NCBI GenBank assembly: GCA_020073495.1
Contig: JAIQFD010000003.1
Span: 434,001 to 498,000, forward strand
Direction of reading: 5' to 3'
Length of the DNA: 64,000 bases
Source of the DNA: Terriglobia bacterium
GTDB lineage: Bacteria; Acidobacteriota; Terriglobia; Terriglobales; Acidobacteriaceae
Shown here: in pieces, positions 43,588 to 51,693 of the stretch
How positions within the stretch are numbered: position 1 is the first letter of the stretch
How the letters are laid out: each line of letters begins with the position of its first letter
Made by a program: the position numbers and the translations under genes
The notes under the pieces: generated by a model
Told to the model about the DNA's origin: nothing
Database searches by the model: none
What the model saw: the letters and a program-made list of their open reading frames with translations, nothing else

Positions 43588-43642
43588 GGTCCTTCGACTC
43601 GGCGCGCCCAAAATCGGGTCGCGCCTCGCTCAGGATGACACC
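43588..43642. repeat. Dispersed repeat, second copy right of GIY-YIG gene
   Basis: GGTCCTTCGACTCGGCGCGC...CGCTCAGGATGACACC. It is nearly the same as the copy at 43510 and ends four bases before the stop of the PLP gene. Confidence 0.7.
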
Positions 43643-43645
43643 CTA

Positions 43646-45028
43646 TTACACCACCGCCAGCCCCTTCTCCAAGTCCGCGATGATGTCGTGGCGGTCCTCC
43701 AGGCCGATGGATAGACGTATGCCGCCGGGCTCGATGCTGCGCGCGCCCGCTGTTTCCAGTTGCTTGCCCGCCGAGCCTCGGGCGGCTTGGTACGCGGAGT
43801 GGGTCATCGAGTACGGGTTCTCGATCAGGGTCTTGACCTGTCCCAGGCTGACGGCCAGGGTCACGCAGTAGGCGTTGTCGGCGATGAAATCAATGAAGCG
43901 CTCCGCCCCCGCGTTGTCGCCCTTCTTGTCCTTGACCGTGAAGTAGATCATGGAACCCGGCGCGAACTTGCCGCGGTAGTCGTGCATTTGCGCCTCCGCC
44001 AGCTCACGCTGCGGGAACGAGATCAGTCCGGGATACAGCACGCGCTCCACCTTGGGATGGTTCTCCAGGAAGTTGGCGACGTGCCAGGCGGTGCGTTGCA
44101 TGTTCGCCATGCGCGCCGCCAGCGAGGGCAGCCCGAAGACCAGCACGTTCCACGCCGCCTTGGGCGAGAGCACTCCGCCGTAATCTTTTCGATAAAGAAA
44201 GAGCACGTTGTGCAGCGATTTGGGGCCGATGACCACGCCTCCCATGTCGGTGCCGAATCCGCCGATCCCCTTGGTGAGCGAGTGCACCACCACGTGCGCG
44301 CCCAGGGTGAGCGGGCGCTGGCAGTAGGGCGTGGCGAAGGTGTTGTCCACCACGATGTGGATGCGCTCGTGCTCCTTGCGTCCTTTGTTGGCGCGCTCCA
44401 CCACGCCGCGCACCGCGGGGATGTCGATCAGCTCCAGCGTGGGGTTGACCGGGGTCTCGAAATAAACGACGCGGGTCTTGGACGTGATGGACTTTGCCAG
44501 AGCCGCCGTATCGCGCATGTTGGCGAAGCGCGCGTGCACCCCCTGTCGCGGCGCCCAGTTGGTCAGAAACGAGTAGGTGCAGCCGTAGAGCGTGTCGTGG
44601 GCCAGCACCTCGTCGCCGGCGCGCACCAGCACGTTGATGGCGGCGGTGATGGCCGCCATCCCGGTGGAGAAGCAGACGGCAATGTCGCCCTGCTCGGCCG
44701 CAGCCAGGTTCTCCTCCAGCATGCCGCGCGTGGGCTCGTCCAGGCGGTCGTAGATGTAGATGGGGACGTGTCGCTTGACGTCAACGCGGTCGCAGGCGAA
44801 CTCGAAGAACCCTTGCGCGCCGCGGTGCGCCGAAGTCAGCCGGAACGTCGCCGACGAGGTCATGGGTGGAACGACGTGGTGGGAAAAATCCCACTTCGAC
44901 GACTTCGACGTCCCGTGGATCAGCTTGGTGCGGATGGCGTAGCCGTTGCGCGCGGCAGATTTCGTGCCGCCCTCTTTCGACCCATTCTTTGAAATCGTTT
45001 TCCTGCCGTTCTTAAGAGTGCCTTTCAT
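43646..45028 (-). CDS. Trans-sulfuration-type PLP enzyme (Cys/Met metabolism family)
   Basis: A 460-residue fold-type I PLP enzyme related to cystathionine gamma-synthase, cystathionine lyases and methionine gamma-lyase. The cofactor lysine is in VVHSLTKGIGGFG; the phosphate-site block is FSTGMAAITAAI and the Asp segment is IHIVVDNTFATPYCQRP. A Lys/Asn-rich N-terminal extension of about 30 residues and an insert near residue 80 make it longer than the usual ~400. Reaction type cannot be fixed. Its last 22 codons recur in three nearby places. It follows a second isochorismatase gene on the same strand; co-transcription is possible. Confidence 0.88.
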   Translation of the reverse strand: MKGTLKNGRKTISKNGSKEGGTKSAARNGYAIRTKLIHGTSKSSKWDFSHHVVPPMTSSATFRLTSAHRGAQGFFEFACDRVDVKRHVPIYIYDRLDEPTRGMLEENLAAAEQGDIAVCFSTGMAAITAAINVLVRAGDEVLAHDTLYGCTYSFLTNWAPRQGVHARFANMRDTAALAKSITSKTRVVYFETPVNPTLELIDIPAVRGVVERANKGRKEHERIHIVVDNTFATPYCQRPLTLGAHVVVHSLTKGIGGFGTDMGGVVIGPKSLHNVLFLYRKDYGGVLSPKAAWNVLVFGLPSLAARMANMQRTAWHVANFLENHPKVERVLYPGLISFPQRELAEAQMHDYRGKFAPGSMIYFTVKDKKGDNAGAERFIDFIADNAYCVTLAVSLGQVKTLIENPYSMTHSAYQAARGSAGKQLETAGARSIEPGGIRLSIGLEDRHDIIADLEKGLAVV

Positions 45029-45066
45029 AAGAATACCTTTCGCCGACGCGCGGACGAATCCCTGCT

Positions 45067-45115
45067 GAGTACCGAGTACCGAGTACCGAGTACTGAGTAC
45101 TGAGTACTGAGTACT
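45067..45115. repeat. 7-bp tandem repeat (GAGTACC/GAGTACT)
   Basis: Seven perfect-length units: three GAGTACC and four GAGTACT. The array ends directly at the stop codon of the second isochorismatase gene. Confidence 0.9.
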
Positions 45116-45718
45116 TCATTTCAGGTGCTGCAGCATTTCCTTGAACACCGGGGTGCCGCTGGCGCGCATCAGCTCGTACATCGCCATCTCGGTGGAGGAG
45201 ACGACGGCGCCCGCCTGCCGCATGCGCTTCAGCCCGACCTTCCAGTTGGACTCGGCGCGCGAGCTGATGGCGTCCGACGCCACGTGGACGATGTATCCCT
45301 GGTCGAGCGCGCCCAGCACCGTCTGCGTGACGCAGATGTGCGACTCCATGCCGCACACCAGGATGGTGTTGCGCTGTCCGGGAAGCTGCTTCACCGCCGA
45401 GCAGAACTCGGAGTTGTTGAAGCAGCCGAACTCCATCTTGTTGATGGGCTGCACGCCCTCGAGCAGGGAAGCGATCTCGGGGATGATCGGCCCCAGCCCT
45501 TTGACGTATTGCGTGGTGGCCAGGATGGGGAGCTTCAGGATGTGCGCCAGGCGGATCAGCAGTTGCGAGTTGCGCACCATGCGCTCCTTCTCGAAGATCG
45601 GCGGCAGCAGTTTTTCCTGGATGTCCACCACCACCAGCGCGCATTTGTCCGCCACCAGCGGCTTGCGCGCGATCTCGGTGATGTCCGGTTCCGTGACCAT
45701 GATGCTTCCGGCAGCCAT
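45116..45718 (-). CDS. Isochorismatase-family cysteine hydrolase (second)
   Basis: A 200-residue cytoplasmic hydrolase with the full triad: Asp in LVVVDIQEKLLPP, Lys in TTQYVKGLGP and Cys in CGMESHICVTQT. ATG 45718 follows AAGGAG seven bases upstream. It resembles the YcaC/ISOC1-like branch. The gene precedes the PLP enzyme gene on the same strand, about 90 bases apart, with a 7-bp tandem array between them. Substrate unknown. Confidence 0.88.
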   Translation of the reverse strand: MAAGSIMVTEPDITEIARKPLVADKCALVVVDIQEKLLPPIFEKERMVRNSQLLIRLAHILKLPILATTQYVKGLGPIIPEIASLLEGVQPINKMEFGCFNNSEFCSAVKQLPGQRNTILVCGMESHICVTQTVLGALDQGYIVHVASDAISSRAESNWKVGLKRMRQAGAVVSSTEMAMYELMRASGTPVFKEMLQHLK

Positions 45719-45814
45719 ACACGCTCCTTCTCACAACAAGAGTTGTCCGCCATTCTACGCGCAGAGTTGACCGCCTGCGCCACCGCCAATAGAATCGGAG
45801 CTGTCCCGCTGCGC

Positions 45815-45888
45815 TGCCCCCTCGTTCAATGGTAGGACAGCTGACTCTGGATCAGCATATCGGGGTTCGAATCCCTGGGGGGCAGCCA
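45815..45888 (+). tRNA. tRNA-Gln (anticodon CTG)
   Basis: Full cloverleaf: acceptor TGCCCCC/GGGGGCA, anticodon stem GCTGA/TCAGC with loop CTCTGGA, T arm CGGGG/CCCTG with TTCGAAT, and encoded CCA. The anticodon CTG reads CAG codons. Confidence 0.94.
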
Positions 45889-46010
45889 AAGTCTTCTCAG
45901 GACTTCATTTCCGAAGAGGTCCTTCGGCCGAGGGCCTCAGGATTTCTCTTGCGGGCTCCCGCCCGCAAAGCGGCTCAAGCTCGAAAGTGTTCAGAGTCGC
46001 CGCACGGAGT

Positions 46011-46823
46011 TCAGGCGCCGGCCGCCGGCACACGCGCGGGCGGGGCCGCCGGGTTCGAGGGGCAGCAGGCCGGCTGGCGCAGCGCTCGCGAACGACCGCC
46101 CGGAGACTTCTTTCTCCCAGCCTTCACGATCGCGGCCAGCGAAGCTCTATCGAGTATGAGCAGCGACGAACCATGTAACCGAATGAGGCGTTTTTTCTGG
46201 AAGTCGGACAACACGCGGCTGACCGTCTCGCGGGCGGCGCCGACCATCTGTCCGATCTCTTCGTAGGTCAGGAGGAGCTCAAGGTGGACGGGTTGGCGCG
46301 TCTCGCCACTGGCCCGCGCCCAATCCAACAGCAAGTAGGCAACCTTGGGCGCTACCCAGCGCGCCAGGACAAGAGAGCCCATCCAGTGGTTGGTACTCAT
46401 GAATGTGTTACTGAGCTCCATCGCGACGAGCAGGCAGATCTCCTCGTGAGCCTGCACGAAATGCAGGAAGTGCTCGCGCTCCACGAAGTCGATCTCACAG
46501 GGACCGAGTGTCTCGGCCCTTAGCTGGCAGTTCTTGCCTGAGACGGCATCGCTCAGCGCCAGCACTTCGCCGGGGTGCGCAACCTTCAAGATCAATGTCT
46601 CACCGTCAAAGTCGCGCAGCGAGAGCTTCACCTGGCCACGACGGAGAATGAAAACGCCCGGAGGCGCCTGACCTTCGACGAAAACGACAGTGCGTGCCGG
46701 GTAGGGAATGGTGTGGCTAATGGCTCTAAGTTCTGCCGCCATGTCCTTTGGCAGGTTGCAGAAGGATATGCTGGCTAGAGGCTCAGAGCCTTCCTGGCAC
46801 TCAGTCGTTACAGAGTTCTTCAT
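46011..46823 (-). CDS. Crp/Fnr-family transcriptional regulator (second)
   Basis: A 270-residue regulator; ATG 46823 is chosen as the first Met before the effector domain, though its ribosome site is weak and the frame is open upstream to 46955. The effector domain has VVFVEGQAPPGVFILRRGQV. The HTH reads YEEIGQMVGAARETVSRVLS, with Arg-Glu-x-x-Ser-Arg in the recognition helix as in Crp. The C-terminal 35 residues are low-complexity (Arg, Pro, Ala) and unlike the family. It lacks an FNR-type Cys cluster at the start. It is divergent from the RND efflux genes and may regulate them. Confidence 0.85.
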   Translation of the reverse strand: MKNSVTTECQEGSEPLASISFCNLPKDMAAELRAISHTIPYPARTVVFVEGQAPPGVFILRRGQVKLSLRDFDGETLILKVAHPGEVLALSDAVSGKNCQLRAETLGPCEIDFVEREHFLHFVQAHEEICLLVAMELSNTFMSTNHWMGSLVLARWVAPKVAYLLLDWARASGETRQPVHLELLLTYEEIGQMVGAARETVSRVLSDFQKKRLIRLHGSSLLILDRASLAAIVKAGRKKSPGGRSRALRQPACCPSNPAAPPARVPAAGA

Positions 46824-46998
46824 GGTAGGCAGAGACAACCCTTTCGTCTGAAGTGGTCCCGTCGTGAATGCGCAGATCCCCACCCCGAGGAGGGGATGAA
46901 AGGTAGCATCGCGCTGCGGCCGAGTCAATCGCGCAGCCCCCGTGGTAATGGGCAAGATCCCTTTCTCCCCCGGGACCCTGCTCGCGCTGGAGACCGAG

Positions 46999-47028
46999 TT
47001 GACAGCGCGCGTTTTCCTGCGCTATACG
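46999..47028 (+). promoter_or_regulatory. Sigma-70-type promoter candidate for the RND efflux genes
   Basis: TTGACA at 46999 and TATACG at 47023, 18 bases apart, in the 325-base gap between the divergent regulator and the efflux adaptor gene. The predicted start is about 115 bases before ATG 47149. The rest of the gap shows a short inverted repeat (CCCC-GAGG-AGGGG) near 46898 and nothing else. Confidence 0.55.
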
Positions 47029-47148
47029 TGGCGACTTGCGTCCCTTCCATCCTGGCGCGGGAGCCGGCCCCTCCCGATGTCGAATCGTATCCCGTTGCGT
47101 ATCATCATTGTCTAAGCAAGGCAGGAGCTGTCCGGATTGGAGGAACTG

Positions 47149-48240
47149 ATGCCGCTGGGCTTCATAGCGCGGGTGGGCACGCCGCTGCTGCTGCTGAGCG
47201 TCGCCGTGAGCGGTTGCGGCAAGACAGCGCAGTCGGCAGGCGGAGATCCGCGCACCGCCATAAAAGTGAAGGTGCAGAAAGTGGAAGCGCAGGCGGTGGG
47301 CCAATCCACGGAATACCTCGCGACCCTGAAGTCGCGGAACGCGGCGGTGCTGCAGCCGGAAGTGGAGGGCCAGATCACGCGCATCTTCGTGAAATCGGGC
47401 GACCAGGTGCAGCCGGGGCGGGCGCTGCTGGAGATCGATCCACGGAAACAGGAAGCGACGGTGAACTCGCAGGAGGCGACGCGGAAGTCGAAGCTGGCGA
47501 CGCTGGAATGGGACAGGACGGACCTGGCGCGAAAAAAGGAGCTCTACGCGGCGGGCGTGGTCAGCAAACAGGACGTGGACCAGGCGCAGAGCGCGTACGA
47601 TGCGGCGAAGGCAGATGTGGATTCGCTGGAGGCCAACGTGCGGCAGCAGGAGGTCCAACTCCGCTATTTCACGGTGAAGGCGCCGGCGGTGGGCACGATC
47701 GGCGACATCCCGGTGCGGGTCGGCGACCGGGTGACCAACTCGACCGTACTGACGACCCTGGATAAAGGAGACGAACTGGAGGCGTACCTCTCGGTGCCTG
47801 CGGAGAAGGCCGGCGAAGTGCGCCTGGGCACGCCGGTCGAGATCCTGGACGACAACGACCAGGTCGCGGTGCGCGTCGCCGTCACCTTCATCTCGCCGCG
47901 CGTGGATGCACAGAACCAATTGTTGCTGATCAAGGCGAAGGTTCCGAATCCCAAGCGCCAGTTCCGCAACGACCAGGTGGTGCACTCGCGGGTGATCTGG
48001 AAGCAGGAGTCGCGGCCGCTGATCCCGGTGACAGCGGTGTCGCGCATGAGCGGGCAGACGTTCGCCTTCGTGGCAGAAAACCAGGGCAGCGGCGCGGTGG
48101 CCAAGCAGCGGACCGTGCGCCTGGGCGAGATCGTGGGCAACAGCTACGTGGTGCTGGACGGGATCAAGCCCGGTGAGCAGGTGATCACGACCGGGGTGCA
48201 GATGCTGGCGGACGGAATGGCGGTGAGCCCGGAGTCGTGA
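47149..48240 (+). CDS. RND efflux periplasmic adaptor (membrane fusion lipoprotein)
   Basis: A 363-residue adaptor of the AcrA/MexA type that links an inner membrane RND pump to an outer membrane channel. ATG 47149 has GGAGGA upstream; a TTG at 47137 is in frame. The signal ends in a lipobox (LSVAVSGC). Lipoyl-like halves (EVEGQITRIFVKSGDQVQPG and TVKAPAVGTIGDIPVRVGD) flank a helical hairpin (LARKKELYAAGVVSKQDVDQ). The pump gene follows after 219 bases that hold two dispersed repeats. No TolC-like gene is adjacent. Confidence 0.9.
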   Translation: MPLGFIARVGTPLLLLSVAVSGCGKTAQSAGGDPRTAIKVKVQKVEAQAVGQSTEYLATLKSRNAAVLQPEVEGQITRIFVKSGDQVQPGRALLEIDPRKQEATVNSQEATRKSKLATLEWDRTDLARKKELYAAGVVSKQDVDQAQSAYDAAKADVDSLEANVRQQEVQLRYFTVKAPAVGTIGDIPVRVGDRVTNSTVLTTLDKGDELEAYLSVPAEKAGEVRLGTPVEILDDNDQVAVRVAVTFISPRVDAQNQLLLIKAKVPNPKRQFRNDQVVHSRVIWKQESRPLIPVTAVSRMSGQTFAFVAENQGSGAVAKQRTVRLGEIVGNSYVVLDGIKPGEQVITTGVQMLADGMAVSPES

Positions 48241-48314
48241 GTCGCAAGTCGCAATCTTGATCAGGCAGAGGGCACCGGAAATCCGATCAACAGGTGCGCA
48301 GCGCCAGCCTGGTC

Positions 48315-48442
48315 CGAGGTCCTTCGGCACCAAGGTGCCTCAGGATGACAGGTCGGGAGACTTTGGTGTAGTGGTCCCTTCGGCATCGCTCAGGGCAGGC
48401 TCTTCGACTCGCGCGCGGCAGGCGCGCTCGCTCAGGATGACG
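48315..48442. repeat. Dispersed repeats between efflux adaptor and pump genes
   Basis: Two related units: GGTCCTTCGGCACCAAGGTG followed by CCTCAGGATGAC near 48315-48350, then a longer one at 48371-48442 ending CTCGCTCAGGATGACGCC. They split an otherwise compact efflux operon. Confidence 0.65.
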
Positions 48443-48459
48443 CCACAGAAAGTTTCTGT

Positions 48460-51400
48460 ATGTTCGTAAACTTCTTCATACGGCGGCCGGTATTCGCGAC
48501 GGTGTGTTCGCTGCTCATCATCCTGGCGGGCGCCATCGCCATCCCCACGCTGCCCATCGCGCAGTTCCCGATGCTGGCGCCGCCGCAGGTGTCGGTGTAC
48601 TCGGGCTACACGGGAGCCAACGCGCAAGCGGTGGAATCGAGCGTCACCACGCTGCTGGAGCAGGCCATCAATGGCGCGGAAGGCATGCGCTACATCAGCT
48701 CGAGCAGCGGCAACGACGGCTCCAGTTCGATCACCGCCACCTTCGACCTGAACCGCAACCTCGACATCGCCGCGGTGGACGTGCAGAACCGCGCCTCCAC
48801 GGCCCTGGGGCGTCTGCCGCAGGAGGTGCAGACCACCGGGCTGTACGTCAACAAGAACTCGGGATCGTTCGTGCTGGCGGTCGGGTTCTACACGCTCGAT
48901 ACCCGCTACGACACGTTGTTCATCAGCAACTACCTGGACGTGTACGTCAAAGACGCCCTGAAACGGGTGAAGGGCGTGGGCGATGTGATGATCTTCGGGG
49001 AGCGCAAGTACGCGATGCGCTTGTGGCTGGACCCGGTGAAGATGGCGAGCCGCAACCTGACCGCCCAAGACGTGGTGAACGCACTCCGCGAGCAGAACGT
49101 TCAGGTGGCGGCGGGGCAAGTGGGGCAGCCGCCGGTGCCGTCGGGGCAGGGGTACCAGATCAGCGTGCGCGCGGTGGGGCGGCTGAGCGTCCCGAAGGAA
49201 TTCGAAGCGATCGTTTTGAAGCGCGCGCCGGACGGTTCGCTGGTGCAAGTGCGGGACGTGGGGCACGCGGAGCTGGGCGCCGAGAGCTACGATGCGAACC
49301 TGTCGTTCAACGGGCACGAGGCGATGGGCGTGGGCGTGATGCAACTCTCGAACGCGAACGCGCTGGAGGTGGACAAGGGCGTGCGCGCCGAGCTGGAAAG
49401 GCTCGCCAAGCAATTCCCGCCCGGGCTGAAGTACCAGATCGCATTCGACACCACCACGGCGGTCGGCGAATCGATCCGCGAAGTGCTGAAGACGCTGGTG
49501 GAAGCGATCCTCATCGTCATCCTGGTGATCTTCCTGTTCCTGCAAAGCTGGAGGAGCACGCTGATCCCGGCGATCACCATCCCGGTGTCGCTGGTCGGAA
49601 CCTTCGCGTTCGCCAAGCTGTTCGGGTTCTCCATCAACACGCTGACGCTGTTCGGCATCACGCTGGCGACGGGGCTGGTGGTGGACGACGCCATCGTGGT
49701 GATCGAAAACGTGGAGCGGCACATCGAAGAAGGCATCCACGACGCGCGCCAGGCGACGGTGGTGGCGATGGGCGAGGTGACCGGCGCGGTGATCGCGACC
49801 TCGCTGGTGCTGATCGCGGTGTTTCTGCCGGTGTCGCTGTTCCCGGGGACGACGGGGCGGATGTACCAGCAGTTCGCGCTGACCATCGCGTTCTCCATCG
49901 CGTTATCGGCGTTCAACGCGCTGACCCTGACGCCGGCGCTGGCCGCGCTGCTGCTCAAGCACTTTCACAAGGGCCAGAACCCGATCTTCCGGGCGGTCGA
50001 GGCGCTGCTGAAGGGCGGCACGCGCAAGTACACCGGCTGGCTGCACTGGCTGGAGACACAGCGGGCGCTGGTGCTGGTGGTGTTCTTCGCCGGGCTGGCT
50101 GCGACGTACTGGATCTACAAGGTGGTGCCGACCAGCTTCGTGCCCGACGAGGACCAGGGATGGTTCATCACCGCGGTGCAGGGGCCGCCGGGGGCATCGC
50201 TGGAGTTCACCACCAACGTCTGCAACCGGGCCTCGGCGATGCTGGCGCAGAACAAGGACATCGAAGGCGTGTTTTCGGTGCCGGGGTTCAGCTTCGCGGG
50301 CGCGGCACCGAACCGCGGCCTCATCTTTTCCAGCCTGAGGACGATGGACGAGCGCAAAGGGAAAGAGCATTCGCTGGAAGCGGTGATCAATGCGGTGCGC
50401 GGACCGATGGCCGGGATCACGGAAGCATTCGTGGTGCCGTTCCAGCCGCCGCCGATCGAAGGACTCGGCGTGTACGGGGGCTTCCAGTTCCAGCTCCAGC
50501 AGACGGGCGCGGCTTCGATGGAAGACCTGCAGCAGGTCCTGAACTCCTTGGTGGGGAAGGCGAGCCAGCGTAAGGATCTGCAAGGCCTGTTCACCAGCTT
50601 CAGCGCCCAGGACCCGCAGTTCCTGGTCGAGATCGACCGGGAGAAGGCCAAGAGCCTGGGCGTGCCTTTCACCCAGATCACTTCGGCGCTGCAGGTGTAC
50701 ATGGGCTCGCAGTACGTGAACGATTTCGACTTTAACAACCGCTCTTACCGCGTGTACGTGCAGGCGGACAAGCAATTCCGCAGGCAACCCAAGGACCTGC
50801 GCCAGTTCTACGTCCGCTCGGACATGGGGCAGATGGTGCCGCTGGACAACGTGGTGCGGGTGAAAGAGACGACCAATCCGAGCATCATCAGCCACTACAA
50901 CCTGTTCCGCACGGCGGAGATCAACGGCAGCGCCGCGCCGGGATCCAGCTCGGGGCAGGCGATCCAGGCGATGGAAGAAGTGGCCAGGCAGACCCTGCCG
51001 GTGGGTTACTCCTACGAATGGACGGGACTGGCGCAGGAGGAAAAGGAGTCGGGCGGGCAGTCGCTGGTTCTGTTCGGGCTGGGCCTGCTGGTGGTGTACC
51101 TGACGCTGTCGGCGCAGTACGAGAGCTTCGTGCTGCCGTTCATCATCCTGCTGGCGGTGCCGATGGCGATCCTGGGCGCACTGGGCGCGCAGTCGCTGCG
51201 CGGGCTACAGGACGACGTGTACTGCCAGGTAGGACTGGTGATGCTGATCGGCCTGGCCAGCAAGAACTCCATCCTGATCGTGGAATTCGCGGAGCAGTTG
51301 CAGGCCCGCGGCATGGGGCTGTTCGAGTCCGCGGTGGAGGCAGCGCGGCTGCGACTGCGGCCCATCCTGATGACCTCGGTGGCCTTCATCCTGGGCGTGC

Positions 51401-51591
51401 TGCCCCTGGTGTTCGCCACGGGCGCAGGGTCGGCGGGACGTCACTCGGTGGGCACCACGGTATTCGGGGGGATGATCGTGTCCACCTTCCTCAACCTGTT
51501 CATCATCCCTATCCTGTACGTGATCGTGCGCGGAATCCTGCCGGCGACGGCGCGGGAGCCAGCAGAGCCGGAGGCACAGCAGGCGGATTGA
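48460..51591 (+). CDS. RND efflux pump, hydrophobe/amphiphile exporter (HAE1) type
   Basis: A 1043-residue inner-membrane proton antiporter of the AcrB/MexB family. The N-terminus (FVNFFIRRPVFATVCSLLII) is typical of the family. Two large periplasmic loops separate the membrane domains. The proton-relay Asp pair is in TGLVVDDAIVVIENVER, and the helix-10/11 Lys region in MLIGLASKNSILIVEFAEQL. Length matches family norms. The ATG follows directly after a dispersed repeat. Substrate range is unknown; drugs, solvents or metabolites are all possible. Confidence 0.93.
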   Translation: MFVNFFIRRPVFATVCSLLIILAGAIAIPTLPIAQFPMLAPPQVSVYSGYTGANAQAVESSVTTLLEQAINGAEGMRYISSSSGNDGSSSITATFDLNRNLDIAAVDVQNRASTALGRLPQEVQTTGLYVNKNSGSFVLAVGFYTLDTRYDTLFISNYLDVYVKDALKRVKGVGDVMIFGERKYAMRLWLDPVKMASRNLTAQDVVNALREQNVQVAAGQVGQPPVPSGQGYQISVRAVGRLSVPKEFEAIVLKRAPDGSLVQVRDVGHAELGAESYDANLSFNGHEAMGVGVMQLSNANALEVDKGVRAELERLAKQFPPGLKYQIAFDTTTAVGESIREVLKTLVEAILIVILVIFLFLQSWRSTLIPAITIPVSLVGTFAFAKLFGFSINTLTLFGITLATGLVVDDAIVVIENVERHIEEGIHDARQATVVAMGEVTGAVIATSLVLIAVFLPVSLFPGTTGRMYQQFALTIAFSIALSAFNALTLTPALAALLLKHFHKGQNPIFRAVEALLKGGTRKYTGWLHWLETQRALVLVVFFAGLAATYWIYKVVPTSFVPDEDQGWFITAVQGPPGASLEFTTNVCNRASAMLAQNKDIEGVFSVPGFSFAGAAPNRGLIFSSLRTMDERKGKEHSLEAVINAVRGPMAGITEAFVVPFQPPPIEGLGVYGGFQFQLQQTGAASMEDLQQVLNSLVGKASQRKDLQGLFTSFSAQDPQFLVEIDREKAKSLGVPFTQITSALQVYMGSQYVNDFDFNNRSYRVYVQADKQFRRQPKDLRQFYVRSDMGQMVPLDNVVRVKETTNPSIISHYNLFRTAEINGSAAPGSSSGQAIQAMEEVARQTLPVGYSYEWTGLAQEEKESGGQSLVLFGLGLLVVYLTLSAQYESFVLPFIILLAVPMAILGALGAQSLRGLQDDVYCQVGLVMLIGLASKNSILIVEFAEQLQARGMGLFESAVEAARLRLRPILMTSVAFILGVLPLVFATGAGSAGRHSVGTTVFGGMIVSTFLNLFIIPILYVIVRGILPATAREPAEPEAQQAD

Positions 51592-51642
51592 GGTTCCCGG
51601 CGCATGCCAGATGTGGCTCGTCACACGACATTGGTTTTCCTC

Positions 51643-51670
51643 TTGCAATTCGGGAGCCCGGAGTTATAGT
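51643..51670 (+). promoter_or_regulatory. Sigma-70-type promoter candidate for the propeller/VIT/TPR unit
   Basis: TTGCAA at 51643 and TATAGT at 51665 with 16 bases between them. It lies between the pump stop and the GTG start of the propeller gene and would start transcription about 18 bases before that GTG. Confidence 0.5.
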
Positions 51671-51693
51671 GGCGCTTCTTTGCAGCGTAGCGC

